Source: an uncultured Prevotellaceae bacterium (GTDB lineage Bacteria > Bacteroidota > Bacteroidia > Bacteroidales > Bacteroidaceae). From it: a DNA stretch of 64,000 nt. Positions 55,251 to 64,000 of the stretch are shown here, piece by piece. The notes beneath the pieces were generated by a model that was not told the origin of the DNA, made no database searches, and saw only the letters and a program-made list of their open reading frames with translations. The DNA lies in assembly GCA_937900485.1 (NCBI GenBank), contig CALCEL010000082.1:4926-68925 (forward strand), given 5' to 3'. The stretch's first letter is position 1, and every line of letters begins with the position of its first letter. The position numbers were made by a program, and so were the translations under genes.

Positions 55251-55748
55251 ATGAACGAAAATACAGAACATACGGAAGACAACATGTCACCCGACAACGG
55301 GGATGTAATGGAAAGAATCATGGAGGATGACACTGAGGCAGAGAAGAAGGAAGTCATCGACGCCTTGAACAATATGGACGAGGACAACGCTGACGACGGA
55401 GTGGAGCTGTCTTTCCGCACACTCATCGGAGGTGACATCCTGCAGAGTCGTTTCATGCTCAAGCAGATCGTCTTCATTATCTACTGCGCTTTCCTGATGA
55501 TTCTCTACACCGCAAACCGTTATTACAGCCAGGACGAGGTCATCGAGATTGACAATCTCAGAGAAGCGCTCAGAGACGCCAAGTACAACGAGCTGACACA
55601 GTCGAGTGAACTGATGAACTACACCAGACAGTCAAACGTGGAGGAGGCTCTCAAGCATACGCCTGACAGTGTGCTCATCTCCCCGGAGATTGCTCCCTAC
55701 CTGATAAAGAAAGACAGCGTGGACGATGACGGAGGGTGGTTCTGGTGA
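55251..55748 (+). CDS. ftsL: FtsL-like cell division protein
   Basis: 165 residues from the ATG at 55251 (a GTG at 55212 inside rsmH is rejected). A very acidic N-terminal cytoplasmic part (about 1-65, rich in Glu and Asp) precedes one membrane helix (about 71-88, IVFIIYCAFLMILYTA) and a short coiled-coil periplasmic part (EIDNLREALRDAKYNELTQ). This is the layout of Bacteroidetes FtsL-like proteins that join FtsI and FtsW in the septal complex. Identification rests on position and topology more than on sequence; the acidic extension is longer than in E. coli FtsL. Confidence 0.75.
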   Translation: MNENTEHTEDNMSPDNGDVMERIMEDDTEAEKKEVIDALNNMDEDNADDGVELSFRTLIGGDILQSRFMLKQIVFIIYCAFLMILYTANRYYSQDEVIEIDNLREALRDAKYNELTQSSELMNYTRQSNVEEALKHTPDSVLISPEIAPYLIKKDSVDDDGGWFW

Positions 55749-55795
55749 GAAACAAGCATAACGATATCCGGAAAAAAGAATTCCCATACATTGTA

Positions 55796-57928
55796 ATGAA
55801 ATTTGACAAGTCATACATAAAGACAAGATTCTTGATTATCTACCTCCTGACGGTGGCATTCGCCCTCGTCATCGTGTATTCGATGGTCAAGAGCATGTTC
55901 ATGGAACGTGAACAGTGGGAGGCTCTTGCAGCCAAGCTGGAGACTGACACTGTGCCGTTGTCACAGACTCGAGGCAACCTGTTGTCGGCAGAGGGACAGC
56001 TGATGGCGAGCAGTTTGCCTTCGTACAAGCTGTACATCGACTTTCAGTCTGGAGGCGCCGACATAGACACGGCGGCGATGAGGAAGAAGGTGGAGATGTT
56101 TGAGGAAAACATGGACTCCATTTGCGGGGGACTGGCAGAGATTTGTCCTGTCATGACAGCTGGAGAATATGAGAAACACATACGAAAGGGATTGAAGAGA
56201 CGTAGCAGATGGTATGAGCTATGTCCCGGACAGACACTCGACTACATACAATACAACAAGATAAGAGAGCTGCCGCTCTTCCGCAAAGGACCAAACACCA
56301 GCGGACTGGTGGCAGACAAGAGAAACGGACGTAAAAGACCTTTCGGCTCACTCGCCGGAAGAACTCTTGGTGACCTCTACGCCGCCAAGGACTCCGCAAG
56401 GTCGGGCATAGAGCTGGCTTACGACTCACTTCTGAGAGGTAAGCCGGGTATAGCCCACAGAAAAAAGGTGCTCGACAGATATCTTAACCTTATCGACATT
56501 CCAGCCGAGGACGGATATGACGTGGTGACCACATTGGACGTCAACATGCAGGACATCTGCGAGCATGCGCTAAGGGAGAAACTCATAGAACTGTCGGCAG
56601 ACATCGGCGTGGCTGTGCTCATGGAGGTGAAGACAGGAGACATAAAGGCAATAGTCAACCTGCAGCGCTACGATGACGGCAACTACTATGAGTCACGCAA
56701 TTACGCACTGGCATCGCTCATGGAGCCAGGCTCCACATTCAAGACCGCCTCACTCATGGTGGCGATGGATGACGGGTATGTCAAACCGACAGACATCGTG
56801 GACACTGGCGACGGCATAGAGATGATGTACGGAGCCAAGATGAAAGACCACAATTGGAACAGAGGCGGATATGGCGTAATTGACGTGCCTCACGTACTGA
56901 TGGTGTCATCCAACATCGGAGTGGCAAAACTCATTGACAAACACTATCACAAGACACCGGAGAAATTCGTGGAGGGACTGAGAAGAGTGGGAATAGGCAC
57001 ACCGCTGCACCTTCCGTTCATCGGGACAGCGGACCCTCAGATACGTTACCCTGAGAAGGACAGAAGCAACTGGCCTAACACCACCATACCATGGATGTCA
57101 ATAGGTTATGAGACACAGATTCCTCCTATATCCACAGTAACCTTCTACAATGCCATAGCCAACAACGGAAAGATGCTTAAGCCGCGATTCGTAAAGGCCC
57201 TCAGTAAAAAGGGTGAAATCGTGGAGACCTTCCCGGTGGAAGTTATCAAGAATAACATCTGCAAAAAACAGACACTTCGTGACATACAGACCATACTCAA
57301 GAGAGTGGTCTGCGACAAGGACGGACTCGGCAAGCCAGCCGGCAACCCGATATTTAACGTGTCCGGAAAGACCGGTACGGCACAGATATCTGCGGCTGGA
57401 AGATACGGCACAGAACACCTTGTGAGCTTCTGTGGATATTTCCCTTCCGAAAATCCCAAGTACACATGCATCGTGGCGATAAGACACAACTACTGGATAG
57501 CCAGCGGTGGTGGACAGGCCGGAGTAGTATTCTCGAAGATAGCACAGAGAGTATACTCTAAACACGAGACTCGCGATTTGATATGCGCCGCCGACTCATC
57601 CACGATATTCGTACCTGACGTGAAAAGCGGAGACGTAGAGTCGACAAGACATGTGTTGGAGAGCCTCGGGGTGAAAGCCTACTGTGACAACGTCAACGAC
57701 TGGTGCACGTCAGAAATAAAAGGCGGCAGTGTCATACTCACTCAACGCAGCATGTACGAGAACACCATGCCAAACGTCAAGGGAATGGGAGCGCGTGACG
57801 CCATATACATTCTCGAGAGCAGAGGTCTGACAGCACAGATCAGCGGATGCGGTAAGGTGAGGAGCCAGAGCGTGCCACCTGGAACTATAGTCAGGAAAGG
57901 ACGAGTTGTAAGATTATATTTAAAATGA
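55796..57928 (+). CDS. ftsI: Septal peptidoglycan transpeptidase (PBP2b/PBP3 class) with PASTA domains
   Basis: 710 residues from the ATG at 55796 (MKFDKSYIKTRF); a GTG at 55745 overlapping the ftsL stop would add 17. One N-terminal helix, a dimerisation domain, then the penicillin-binding domain: the active Ser in EPGSTFK (about 313), the SSN box (about 371) and SGKTGTAQ (about 523). Two PASTA-like repeats close the protein (FVPDVKSGDVESTRHVLESL and TMPNVKGMGARDAIYILESR). FtsI cross-links septal peptidoglycan and works with FtsW. murE follows after 14 bp. Confidence 0.95.
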   Translation: MKFDKSYIKTRFLIIYLLTVAFALVIVYSMVKSMFMEREQWEALAAKLETDTVPLSQTRGNLLSAEGQLMASSLPSYKLYIDFQSGGADIDTAAMRKKVEMFEENMDSICGGLAEICPVMTAGEYEKHIRKGLKRRSRWYELCPGQTLDYIQYNKIRELPLFRKGPNTSGLVADKRNGRKRPFGSLAGRTLGDLYAAKDSARSGIELAYDSLLRGKPGIAHRKKVLDRYLNLIDIPAEDGYDVVTTLDVNMQDICEHALREKLIELSADIGVAVLMEVKTGDIKAIVNLQRYDDGNYYESRNYALASLMEPGSTFKTASLMVAMDDGYVKPTDIVDTGDGIEMMYGAKMKDHNWNRGGYGVIDVPHVLMVSSNIGVAKLIDKHYHKTPEKFVEGLRRVGIGTPLHLPFIGTADPQIRYPEKDRSNWPNTTIPWMSIGYETQIPPISTVTFYNAIANNGKMLKPRFVKALSKKGEIVETFPVEVIKNNICKKQTLRDIQTILKRVVCDKDGLGKPAGNPIFNVSGKTGTAQISAAGRYGTEHLVSFCGYFPSENPKYTCIVAIRHNYWIASGGGQAGVVFSKIAQRVYSKHETRDLICAADSSTIFVPDVKSGDVESTRHVLESLGVKAYCDNVNDWCTSEIKGGSVILTQRSMYENTMPNVKGMGARDAIYILESRGLTAQISGCGKVRSQSVPPGTIVRKGRVVRLYLK

Positions 57929-57942
57929 TAAAGTGATAAGAT

Positions 57943-59388
57943 ATGAGACTAAAGGAAATACTATCAAACGTCAAAGTGAATGAGGTGAAGGGCAACCTTG
58001 ACACCGACATCACAGGTGTGAACATCGACTCACGCCAAGTTAAAGAGGGTAATCTGTTCATCGCCGTCAGAGGCACGCAGGCAGACGGACACTCATATAT
58101 CGGCAAGGCCATAGAGTTGGGAGCCACAGCCGTAGTGTGCGAGACGATACCGTCAGAATATGAGGACAAGGCAGTGTTCGTCAGCGTGGACAACTCAGAG
58201 CTTGTGGTGGGACAAATAGCCACCTCATTCTACGGTGACCCGTCAAGCAAGCTGAGACTGGTGGGCGTGACAGGCACCAACGGCAAGACGACGATAGCCA
58301 CAGTTCTGTACGACATGTTCAGGTATATGGGACACAAGGTAGGACTGCTGTCTACAGTCTGCAACTACATAGACGGTGAAGCAATACCTACGGAACACAC
58401 GACGCCAGACCCAGTGACGCTCAACATGCTGTTGGCCCGCATGGTTGACGCCGGATGTGAGTATGTCTTCATGGAGGTCAGCAGCCACTCCGTGGTACAG
58501 AACAGAATTGGAGGATTACATTTCGCTGGCGGCTTATTCACCAACATCACACGTGACCACCTCGACTACCACAAGACATTCGAGAATTACATCAAGGCAA
58601 AGAAGCTGTTCTTCGACAATCTGCCGGCTAACGCTTTCGCGGTGACAAACATAGACGACAAGAATGGACTGGTGATGACTCAGAACACAAAAGCAACGGT
58701 GAAGACATACTCCACACAGAGCCCAGCCGACTTTAAGGCTAAGATCATCGAGTGCCACTTCGAGGGGATGTATCTGGAGATAAACGGCAAAGAGGTCGGC
58801 GTGAAATTCATTGGTAAGTTCAATGTCAGCAACCTGCTCGCAGTGTACGGAGCAGCTGTCATGCTCGGCAAGGACCCTCACGACGTGCTAGTGGCCATGA
58901 GTGCCATGCACCCTGTGAACGGACGCTTTGAGGCATTGCGCTCTCCATCAGGCTACACGGCGATTGTGGACTACGCACACACACCCGACGCTCTCGAGAA
59001 CGTGCTCAACGCCATACACGAGGTGCTTAACGGTAAGGGACAGGTGATAACAGTATGCGGAGCTGGAGGAAACAGAGATAAGGGCAAGCGTCCTCTCATG
59101 GCACAAGAGGCAGTGAAACAAAGCGACAAGGTCATCCTGACAAGCGACAACCCTCGATTTGAGGAGCCAGAGGACATACTCAAGGACATGCAGGCTGGGC
59201 TCACGAATGAGCAGATGAGAAACGTCATCACAATCGTGGACAGACGTCAAGCCATCAAGACAGCATGCGCACTGGCTAAGAGCGGCGACGTCATACTCAT
59301 CGCCGGTAAAGGACATGAGGACTACCAAATCGTGAAAGGCGTCAAGCACCATTTTGATGACAAAGAAGAGGTGAGAGCTTGTTTCTGA
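57943..59388 (+). CDS. murE: UDP-MurNAc-tripeptide synthetase MurE
   Basis: 481 residues. MurE adds the third amino acid to UDP-MurNAc-Ala-Glu in the cytoplasm. The ATP site is [12 protein letters not shown], followed by [23 protein letters not shown] and [19 protein letters not shown] is the motif of enzymes that add meso-DAP, in agreement with ddh in this window. A 217-bp spacer separates it from mraY; it holds two short hairpins (CATGACG/CGTCATG near 59415 and GGTG-GTACG/CGTAC-ACC near 59551) but no ORF. Confidence 0.96.
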   Translation: MRLKEILSNVKVNEVKGNLDTDITGVNIDSRQVKEGNLFIAVRGTQADGHSYIGKAIELGATAVVCETIPSEYEDKAVFVSVDNSELVVGQIATSFYGDPSSKLRLVGVTGTNGKTTIATVLYDMFRYMGHKVGLLSTVCNYIDGEAIPTEHTTPDPVTLNMLLARMVDAGCEYVFMEVSSHSVVQNRIGGLHFAGGLFTNITRDHLDYHKTFENYIKAKKLFFDNLPANAFAVTNIDDKNGLVMTQNTKATVKTYSTQSPADFKAKIIECHFEGMYLEINGKEVGVKFIGKFNVSNLLAVYGAAVMLGKDPHDVLVAMSAMHPVNGRFEALRSPSGYTAIVDYAHTPDALENVLNAIHEVLNGKGQVITVCGAGGNRDKGKRPLMAQEAVKQSDKVILTSDNPRFEEPEDILKDMQAGLTNEQMRNVITIVDRRQAIKTACALAKSGDVILIAGKGHEDYQIVKGVKHHFDDKEEVRACF

Positions 59389-59605
59389 CATTCGTCAACA
59401 AGAGGTGAAGTTTCATGACGAACCGTCATGGCTTACCATTAACAAGAGGTAGACGCTCTACAATCGTCAGTGAATGACATGCGAGAAAGCGACACAAGAC
59501 GGTCACCGTCAAGAGTGGATACTCCCATCACGCCATATAACAAATAGGTGGTACGGAGCGGAGCGTACACCATATACATATTATGTGTAGAATACAACAA
59601 GGAAA

Positions 59606-60865
59606 ATGTTATATCAATTAGGAAAACTACTTAAGGAATTTGACATCCCAGGAATGGGAATGCTTAACTACGTGTCGTTCAGGGCACTGATGACACTCAT
59701 TTTCTCACTCATCATATCTATGGTGTTCGGAGAATATTTCATCAAATACATGAGGTCGAGGAAGCACATCGAGGAAGCTCGTGACGCCGCCATCGACCCA
59801 TACGGTGTACAGAAGAAAGGCGTGCCGTCAATGGGTGGCGTGGTGATACTAGTCGCCGTGCTCATTCCTGTACTGCTGTTCGGCAAACTCACGAACATAT
59901 ACCTCAACCTTCTCATCATAACACTGATATGGTTTGGTCTTCTCGGATTCCTCGATGACTACATCAAGCTCAGCGGCAACAAAGACGGTCTGCGACCGAT
60001 ATACAAAATGTTAGGTCAGCTGACACTGGGCACCGTGGTCGGCATCGCCCTCTGGCTCAGTCCTCAAGCCGTGGTACGTGAGAATGTGACACAGGAGATA
60101 GGAAACAAGGAGGTGGTATACCATAAGAGTGAGACACGTAAGTCAACGGTGACCACTGTGCCGTTCATGAAGAACAACAACCTCGACTACAACAGGCCAT
60201 TCAACTGGATTGAGAATGGTACGGTGAAACGAGCATGCGGATGGATTCTGTTCATCCTCGTCACCACGTTTGTCATAACGGCGGTGTCAAACGGAGCCAA
60301 CCTCAATGACGGTATGGACGGTATGTGCGCCGGCAACTCAGCCATCATAGGAGTAGCACTTGGCATACTGGCCTATGTGTCAGGTCACGTACAGTATGCC
60401 AGCTACCTCAACGTGATGTACATACCAGGTACGGAGGAGGTGGTCATCTTCTTGTGCGGCTTCATAGGTGCGTTGACCGGTTTCCTCTGGTACAACGCGT
60501 ATCCTGCCAAGGTCTTCATGGGCGACACCGGCAGTCTCGCCATCGGCGGTGTGATAGCCGTCACAGCGGTCATCATCCACAAGGAGCTTCTGCTGCCAAT
60601 CCTGTGCGGCATATTCCTCATGGAGAGCGTGAGTGTCATGCTGCAGGTGGCATACGCCAAGAAAGGTAACAAGAAAGGTTTGAAATGGAGAGTCTTCAAG
60701 CGCGCTCCGTTCCACGACCATTACAGACATAAGATGGAGCCGGGTGTGAAGTACCTCATCACCAGACCGAAAGGACTGTTGTTTGAATCTATGATTACCA
60801 CGAGATTCTGGATTGTCACCATCATCTTGGCAGCCATCACCATACTGACACTGAAGATAAGATAA
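59606..60865 (+). CDS. mraY: Phospho-N-acetylmuramoyl-pentapeptide transferase
   Basis: 419 residues with about ten membrane helices. MraY makes lipid I by moving phospho-MurNAc-pentapeptide to undecaprenyl phosphate. Signatures include GVPSMGG, LGFLDDYIKLS (metal-binding DD), NLNDGMDG, KVFMGDTGSLAIGG and PFHDHYRHK. The periplasmic stretch about 150-195 (VTQEIGNKEVVYHKSETRKST) is longer than in E. coli MraY, common in Bacteroidetes. murD starts 99 bp later. Confidence 0.96.
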   Translation: MLYQLGKLLKEFDIPGMGMLNYVSFRALMTLIFSLIISMVFGEYFIKYMRSRKHIEEARDAAIDPYGVQKKGVPSMGGVVILVAVLIPVLLFGKLTNIYLNLLIITLIWFGLLGFLDDYIKLSGNKDGLRPIYKMLGQLTLGTVVGIALWLSPQAVVRENVTQEIGNKEVVYHKSETRKSTVTTVPFMKNNNLDYNRPFNWIENGTVKRACGWILFILVTTFVITAVSNGANLNDGMDGMCAGNSAIIGVALGILAYVSGHVQYASYLNVMYIPGTEEVVIFLCGFIGALTGFLWYNAYPAKVFMGDTGSLAIGGVIAVTAVIIHKELLLPILCGIFLMESVSVMLQVAYAKKGNKKGLKWRVFKRAPFHDHYRHKMEPGVKYLITRPKGLLFESMITTRFWIVTIILAAITILTLKIR

Positions 60866-60964
60866 CACGACACATTCTGACACGATGAGCCGTCGACGGC
60901 GGTGAGCACATCGGCTGTGCAGGACATGCCATAACATTATTAGGAAATAATAAACAAAGAGACA

Positions 60965-62296
60965 ATGAAACGTATTGTTATTCTAGGAGCAGGAGAAAGC
61001 GGCGCCGGAGCAGCCGTGCTGGCTAAAAAGAAAGGATTTGATGTTTTTGTCAGCGATATGTCTGAGATCAAAGACAAATACAAGGAGATACTCAACAGCC
61101 ACGACATAGAGTGGGAAAGCGGCAGACACACCGAGTCTCTGATCCTCAACGCCAACGAGGTGATAAAGAGTCCGGGCATTCCAGACACCGTTCCTATGAT
61201 GATCAAGATAAAGGAGAAAGGCATACCTGTCATCAGTGAGATAGAGTTCGCCGGCAGGTACACCAACGCCAAAATGATATGTATCACGGGAAGCAATGGT
61301 AAGACGACAACGACGTCACTCATCTATCACATACTCAAGGGTGCCGGATACAACGTGGGGCTAGCCGGAAACATCGGACGTAGTCTGGCGTTACAGGTGG
61401 CTGAGGAGAACCACGACTACTACGTCATCGAGCTGAGCAGCTTCCAGCTCGACAACATGTATGACTTCCGCGCAGACATCGCAGTGCTCATGAACATCAC
61501 ACCTGACCATCTCGACAGATATGACTTCAAGATGCAGAACTACGTGGACAGCAAGATGCGCATCACACGCAACCAGACGGAGAACGACGCTTTCGTGTTC
61601 TGGAACGATGACCCTATCGTCACACGGGAGCTGAAGAAATACAATATCAAGGCTAAGATGTGTCCGTTCTCCGAGTTCAAAGAGAACTGCGCCATAGGAT
61701 ATGTCAGCGACCACACTTTCCACATCGACGGTCCTGTGCCGTTCAACATGGAACAGGAAGAGCTGGCACTGCGAGGCAGACACAACCTCTACAACTCACT
61801 CGCCGCAGGCATCACGGCTGACCTGGCCGGTGTCAGCAATGAGCAGATACGCAAGGGACTGAGCGACTTCGCCGGTGTGGAGCACAGACTGGAGAAGGTG
61901 GGCAGAGTGCGAGGCATCGACTTCGTGAATGACTCCAAGGCCACTAACGTCAACGCCTGCTGGTATGCTCTCGACAGCATGACGCAGCCTACGGTGCTCA
62001 TACTCGGTGGTAAAGACAAAGGTAATGACTACTCGGAGATCTTCGACCTCGTGAAGGAGAAGTGCATAGGCCTCGTCTTCCTCGGAGTGGACAACACCAA
62101 GCTGCACGCCGCCTTCGACGACTTCGGACTGCCTATAGCTGACGTCAGAAGCATGAAGGACTGCGTCGATGAGTGTTACAAGATGGCTAAACCGGGCTCT
62201 TGCGTGCTTCTCAGCCCATGCTGCGCCAGCTTCGACCTGTTCAAGAACATGGAGGATCGAGGCGAGCAGTTCAGAGAGTGCGTAAAGAACCTGTAA
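60965..62296 (+). CDS. murD: UDP-MurNAc-L-Ala-D-Glu ligase
   Basis: 443 residues. MurD adds D-glutamate to UDP-MurNAc-L-Ala. The N-terminal domain starts KRIVILGAGESGAGAAVLA, the ATP site is ITGSNGKTTTTSLIYH, the central domain has NITPDHLDRYD, and the C-terminal domain has AGVEHRLEKV, FVNDSKATN and LLSPCCASFDLF. Normal in length and motifs. It is separated from ftsW by 113 bp. Confidence 0.96.
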   Translation: MKRIVILGAGESGAGAAVLAKKKGFDVFVSDMSEIKDKYKEILNSHDIEWESGRHTESLILNANEVIKSPGIPDTVPMMIKIKEKGIPVISEIEFAGRYTNAKMICITGSNGKTTTTSLIYHILKGAGYNVGLAGNIGRSLALQVAEENHDYYVIELSSFQLDNMYDFRADIAVLMNITPDHLDRYDFKMQNYVDSKMRITRNQTENDAFVFWNDDPIVTRELKKYNIKAKMCPFSEFKENCAIGYVSDHTFHIDGPVPFNMEQEELALRGRHNLYNSLAAGITADLAGVSNEQIRKGLSDFAGVEHRLEKVGRVRGIDFVNDSKATNVNACWYALDSMTQPTVLILGGKDKGNDYSEIFDLVKEKCIGLVFLGVDNTKLHAAFDDFGLPIADVRSMKDCVDECYKMAKPGSCVLLSPCCASFDLFKNMEDRGEQFRECVKNL

Positions 62297-62409
62297 TGAC
62301 TCAAACCGTCACGCCCGCACCGTGACAACAGAACGGACGGGTGCGACGCACAGACATAAGACACAAAAGACAAGAGACGACGATGGTTGACTGGCCAGCG
62401 GCGTGAGGT

Positions 62410-63786
62410 ATGAACAGTGAATTAAAAGAACAAACAAAAAACGATAAAGTTATGCCGGGAATATTATCAAAAACATCATCCAGAGACTTCTTCAAAGGAG
62501 ACAGGACCATCTGGGTCATATATTTCCTACTCTGCATAGTGTCACTTGTGGAGGTGTTCAGCGCATCCTCACGACTGACATTCGCCAACGGCGCAAGCCA
62601 CTGGGGACCTATCGTACACCAGTTCGTGTTCCTGTTCTTCGGTCTGCTGATAATCATTGTCTTCCACCGCATACCATGTAAATGGTTCTGCGTCATGCCG
62701 CCAATATGCCTGCCATTATCCATCATACTGCTAGCGTCCACGGCGCTGTTCGGAGGGAACAGTCTCAACGGCACAAACCGATGGACCCAGATCGCCGGTA
62801 TCTCCGTACAGCCGTCAGAGCTTGTGAAATGCTTCCTGATCATGTGGACAGCACTCATACTGGCGCGTACACAGACAGTGATAAAAAACGAGAAAGGCAA
62901 GCTGATAGTCGGAGCGGTGAAAGGTAAGCCGTGGAAGCCGTTCATGTACATCAGCGTGCCACTGGTGATATGCTGCGGGCTCATCTTCATGGATAACGTG
63001 TCCACGGCACTCATGCTGTTCGTGGTCATACTGGCAATGATGATACTCGGACACATACCATGGATATACATCTTCAAAGGACTGGGAGTGTTAGGTATCA
63101 TTGCTGGATTCGTCATGACCATAGCATTCATCATGCCGGAGGACGCACTCAGCGACAACAGCGCCCTGAAACGTCTCGCCACCGTCAAACATCGTATCGA
63201 ACGATTCACGGGCAACGACGAGAAAATATCACCCGACGACGCCTCGTATTGGTTCGATGACAAACATGCGCAGAGCACACACGCCAAGATCGCTGTGGCT
63301 AACTCAGCAGGCGTGGGACTGGGTGTGGGCAACTCCGTACAGAGGGACTTCCTCTCACATGCAGAGTCCGACTTCATCTACGCCATCATCGTGGAAGAGA
63401 CCGGTCTGTTCGGCGGCATCGTGGTGTTACTGCTCTACATGACACTGTTTGTGAGGACAGGACGTATAGCGCAGAAATGCCGTAAATTCTTCCCCGCCTA
63501 CCTGGTGCTCGGCTTCGGCATGATGATAGTGTTACAGGCTCTCGTCAACATGGCGGTTGCGGTGGGTGCGATACCTGTGACGGGACAGAACCTGCCATTC
63601 ATCAGCCGAGGCGGCTCATCCATCATGATGACCAGCTTCTACATAGCCGTCATACTCAGCGTCAGCAGATACGCTGACGCGGCCAAGAGACAAGAAGAGG
63701 CGGATAACAAAGAGGAGACAACGATGGAGGAAGCTCCTACCGCTGGTGAGACCAACGAATTCGCCACAGAAGGTAACATGATGTGA
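62410..63786 (+). CDS. ftsW: Septal glycan polymerase FtsW (SEDS family)
   Basis: 458 residues with about ten membrane helices. FtsW polymerises lipid II at the septum together with FtsI. SEDS marks are ASSRLTFANGASHW, LNGTNRWTQIAGISVQPSE, DDKHAQSTHAKIAVANSAGVGLGVGNSVQRDFL, SDFIYAIIVEETGLFGG and LPFISRGGSSIMM. The C-terminal cytoplasmic tail of about 45 residues is acidic (EEADNKEETTMEEAPTAGE). By the usual cluster order murG should follow beyond the window; the 214 bp to the window end hold only the GTTACC repeat cluster. Confidence 0.95.
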   Translation: MNSELKEQTKNDKVMPGILSKTSSRDFFKGDRTIWVIYFLLCIVSLVEVFSASSRLTFANGASHWGPIVHQFVFLFFGLLIIIVFHRIPCKWFCVMPPICLPLSIILLASTALFGGNSLNGTNRWTQIAGISVQPSELVKCFLIMWTALILARTQTVIKNEKGKLIVGAVKGKPWKPFMYISVPLVICCGLIFMDNVSTALMLFVVILAMMILGHIPWIYIFKGLGVLGIIAGFVMTIAFIMPEDALSDNSALKRLATVKHRIERFTGNDEKISPDDASYWFDDKHAQSTHAKIAVANSAGVGLGVGNSVQRDFLSHAESDFIYAIIVEETGLFGGIVVLLLYMTLFVRTGRIAQKCRKFFPAYLVLGFGMMIVLQALVNMAVAVGAIPVTGQNLPFISRGGSSIMMTSFYIAVILSVSRYADAAKRQEEADNKEETTMEEAPTAGETNEFATEGNMM

Positions 63787-63871
63787 TGTCTCTCTCACAA
63801 CAATCGACACTGACTGTGCCGAGATAGACGGAAAAGGAAGGAATGCATATTGTGAAATATGACCATCGTTC

Positions 63872-63920
63872 CGTTACCAAATAGTTACCTATCTCGTTAC
63901 CGAAAATTGTATTGGTAACG
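63872..63920. repeat. GTTACC repeat cluster with 9-bp inverted repeat
   Basis: GTTACC occurs at 63873, 63884 and 63896 and its complement GGTAAC at 63914. CGTTACCAA (63872-63880) and TTGGTAACG (63912-63920) form a perfect 9-bp inverted repeat, and the third copy can pair with the last as TCGTTACC/GGTAACGA with a 12-nt loop. It lies in the spacer after ftsW. No terminator T run follows. Confidence 0.5.
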
Positions 63921-64000
63921 AAAATCCAGCGGTTGAAAAAAGAGTAGCCACATTGCAGCGGCTGCCCTTTATTGATACGTTTCAAAGAACCGCGTCTCCG

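Noticed and set aside
6695..64000. tRNA or other stable RNA genes in the spacers
   Set aside because: I scanned the larger spacers for T-loop-like GTTCRA segments and cloverleaf arms and found none; a covariance search would be decisive.

Overview
The window looks like chromosome of a Bacteroidales bacterium, most probably Prevotella in the wide sense. This rests on protein families and promoter style rather than on any marker gene: a fused SecDF, a PASTA-bearing FtsI, a fused aspartokinase/homoserine dehydrogenase, meso-DAP dehydrogenase, BACON-type lipoprotein and MBOAT/SGNH genes, and repeated TAnnTTTG -7 boxes (several with TTG or TTTG 19-20 bp upstream) in place of sigma70 -10/-35 boxes. 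I saw no rRNA, tRNA, CRISPR array, phage or complete insertion sequence.

Layout. 1-12 kb: two very large secreted modular proteins read away from each other across a 1.07-kb AT-rich spacer; the left one runs off the window. 12-14 kb: a small accessory patch with a BACON-like lipoprotein, an AT-rich orphan ORF and the first copy of a 289-bp MITE-like element. 14-24 kb (minus): DUF3108 protein, Ig-like lipoprotein, GH3-family protein, then acpP-fabF-rnc, where rnc is fused to a HAD phosphatase, and typA. 24-39 kb (plus): rpsO, a DUF4250/glycosyltransferase-9/LTA-synthase-like cluster, a GNAT acyltransferase, a CoA-transferase, the second 289-bp element, HU (minus), rhomboid protease, an EEP-family hydrolase, secDF, mltG and ddh. 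39.6-54 kb (minus): an MBOAT / two-SGNH / 7TM-HD operon, the threonine genes thrA-apgM-type kinase-thrC, priA and an outer-membrane barrel. 54-64 kb (plus): the division and cell wall cluster rsmH-ftsL-ftsI-murE-mraY-murD-ftsW, cut by the window end before murG.

How the genes fit together. Much of the window serves the envelope: peptidoglycan precursor synthesis (ddh makes meso-DAP, and MurE carries the DNPR motif of DAP-adding enzymes), septal synthesis (FtsL, FtsI, FtsW), glycan termination (MltG), fatty acid synthesis (AcpP, FabF), secretion (SecDF) and envelope acylation or decoration (MBOAT/SGNH, GT9, LTA-synthase-like). Threonine synthesis from aspartate is complete in three adjacent genes, using an alkaline-phosphatase-superfamily protein in place of ThrB.

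The most unusual items are the single-ORF RNase III-HAD fusion, the pair of exactly 289-bp non-coding elements with terminal inverted repeats and a covarying internal hairpin, a candidate small RNA between ddh and the MBOAT gene, and a three-fold ACGTCAA array with 24-bp period between the two giant surface proteins.
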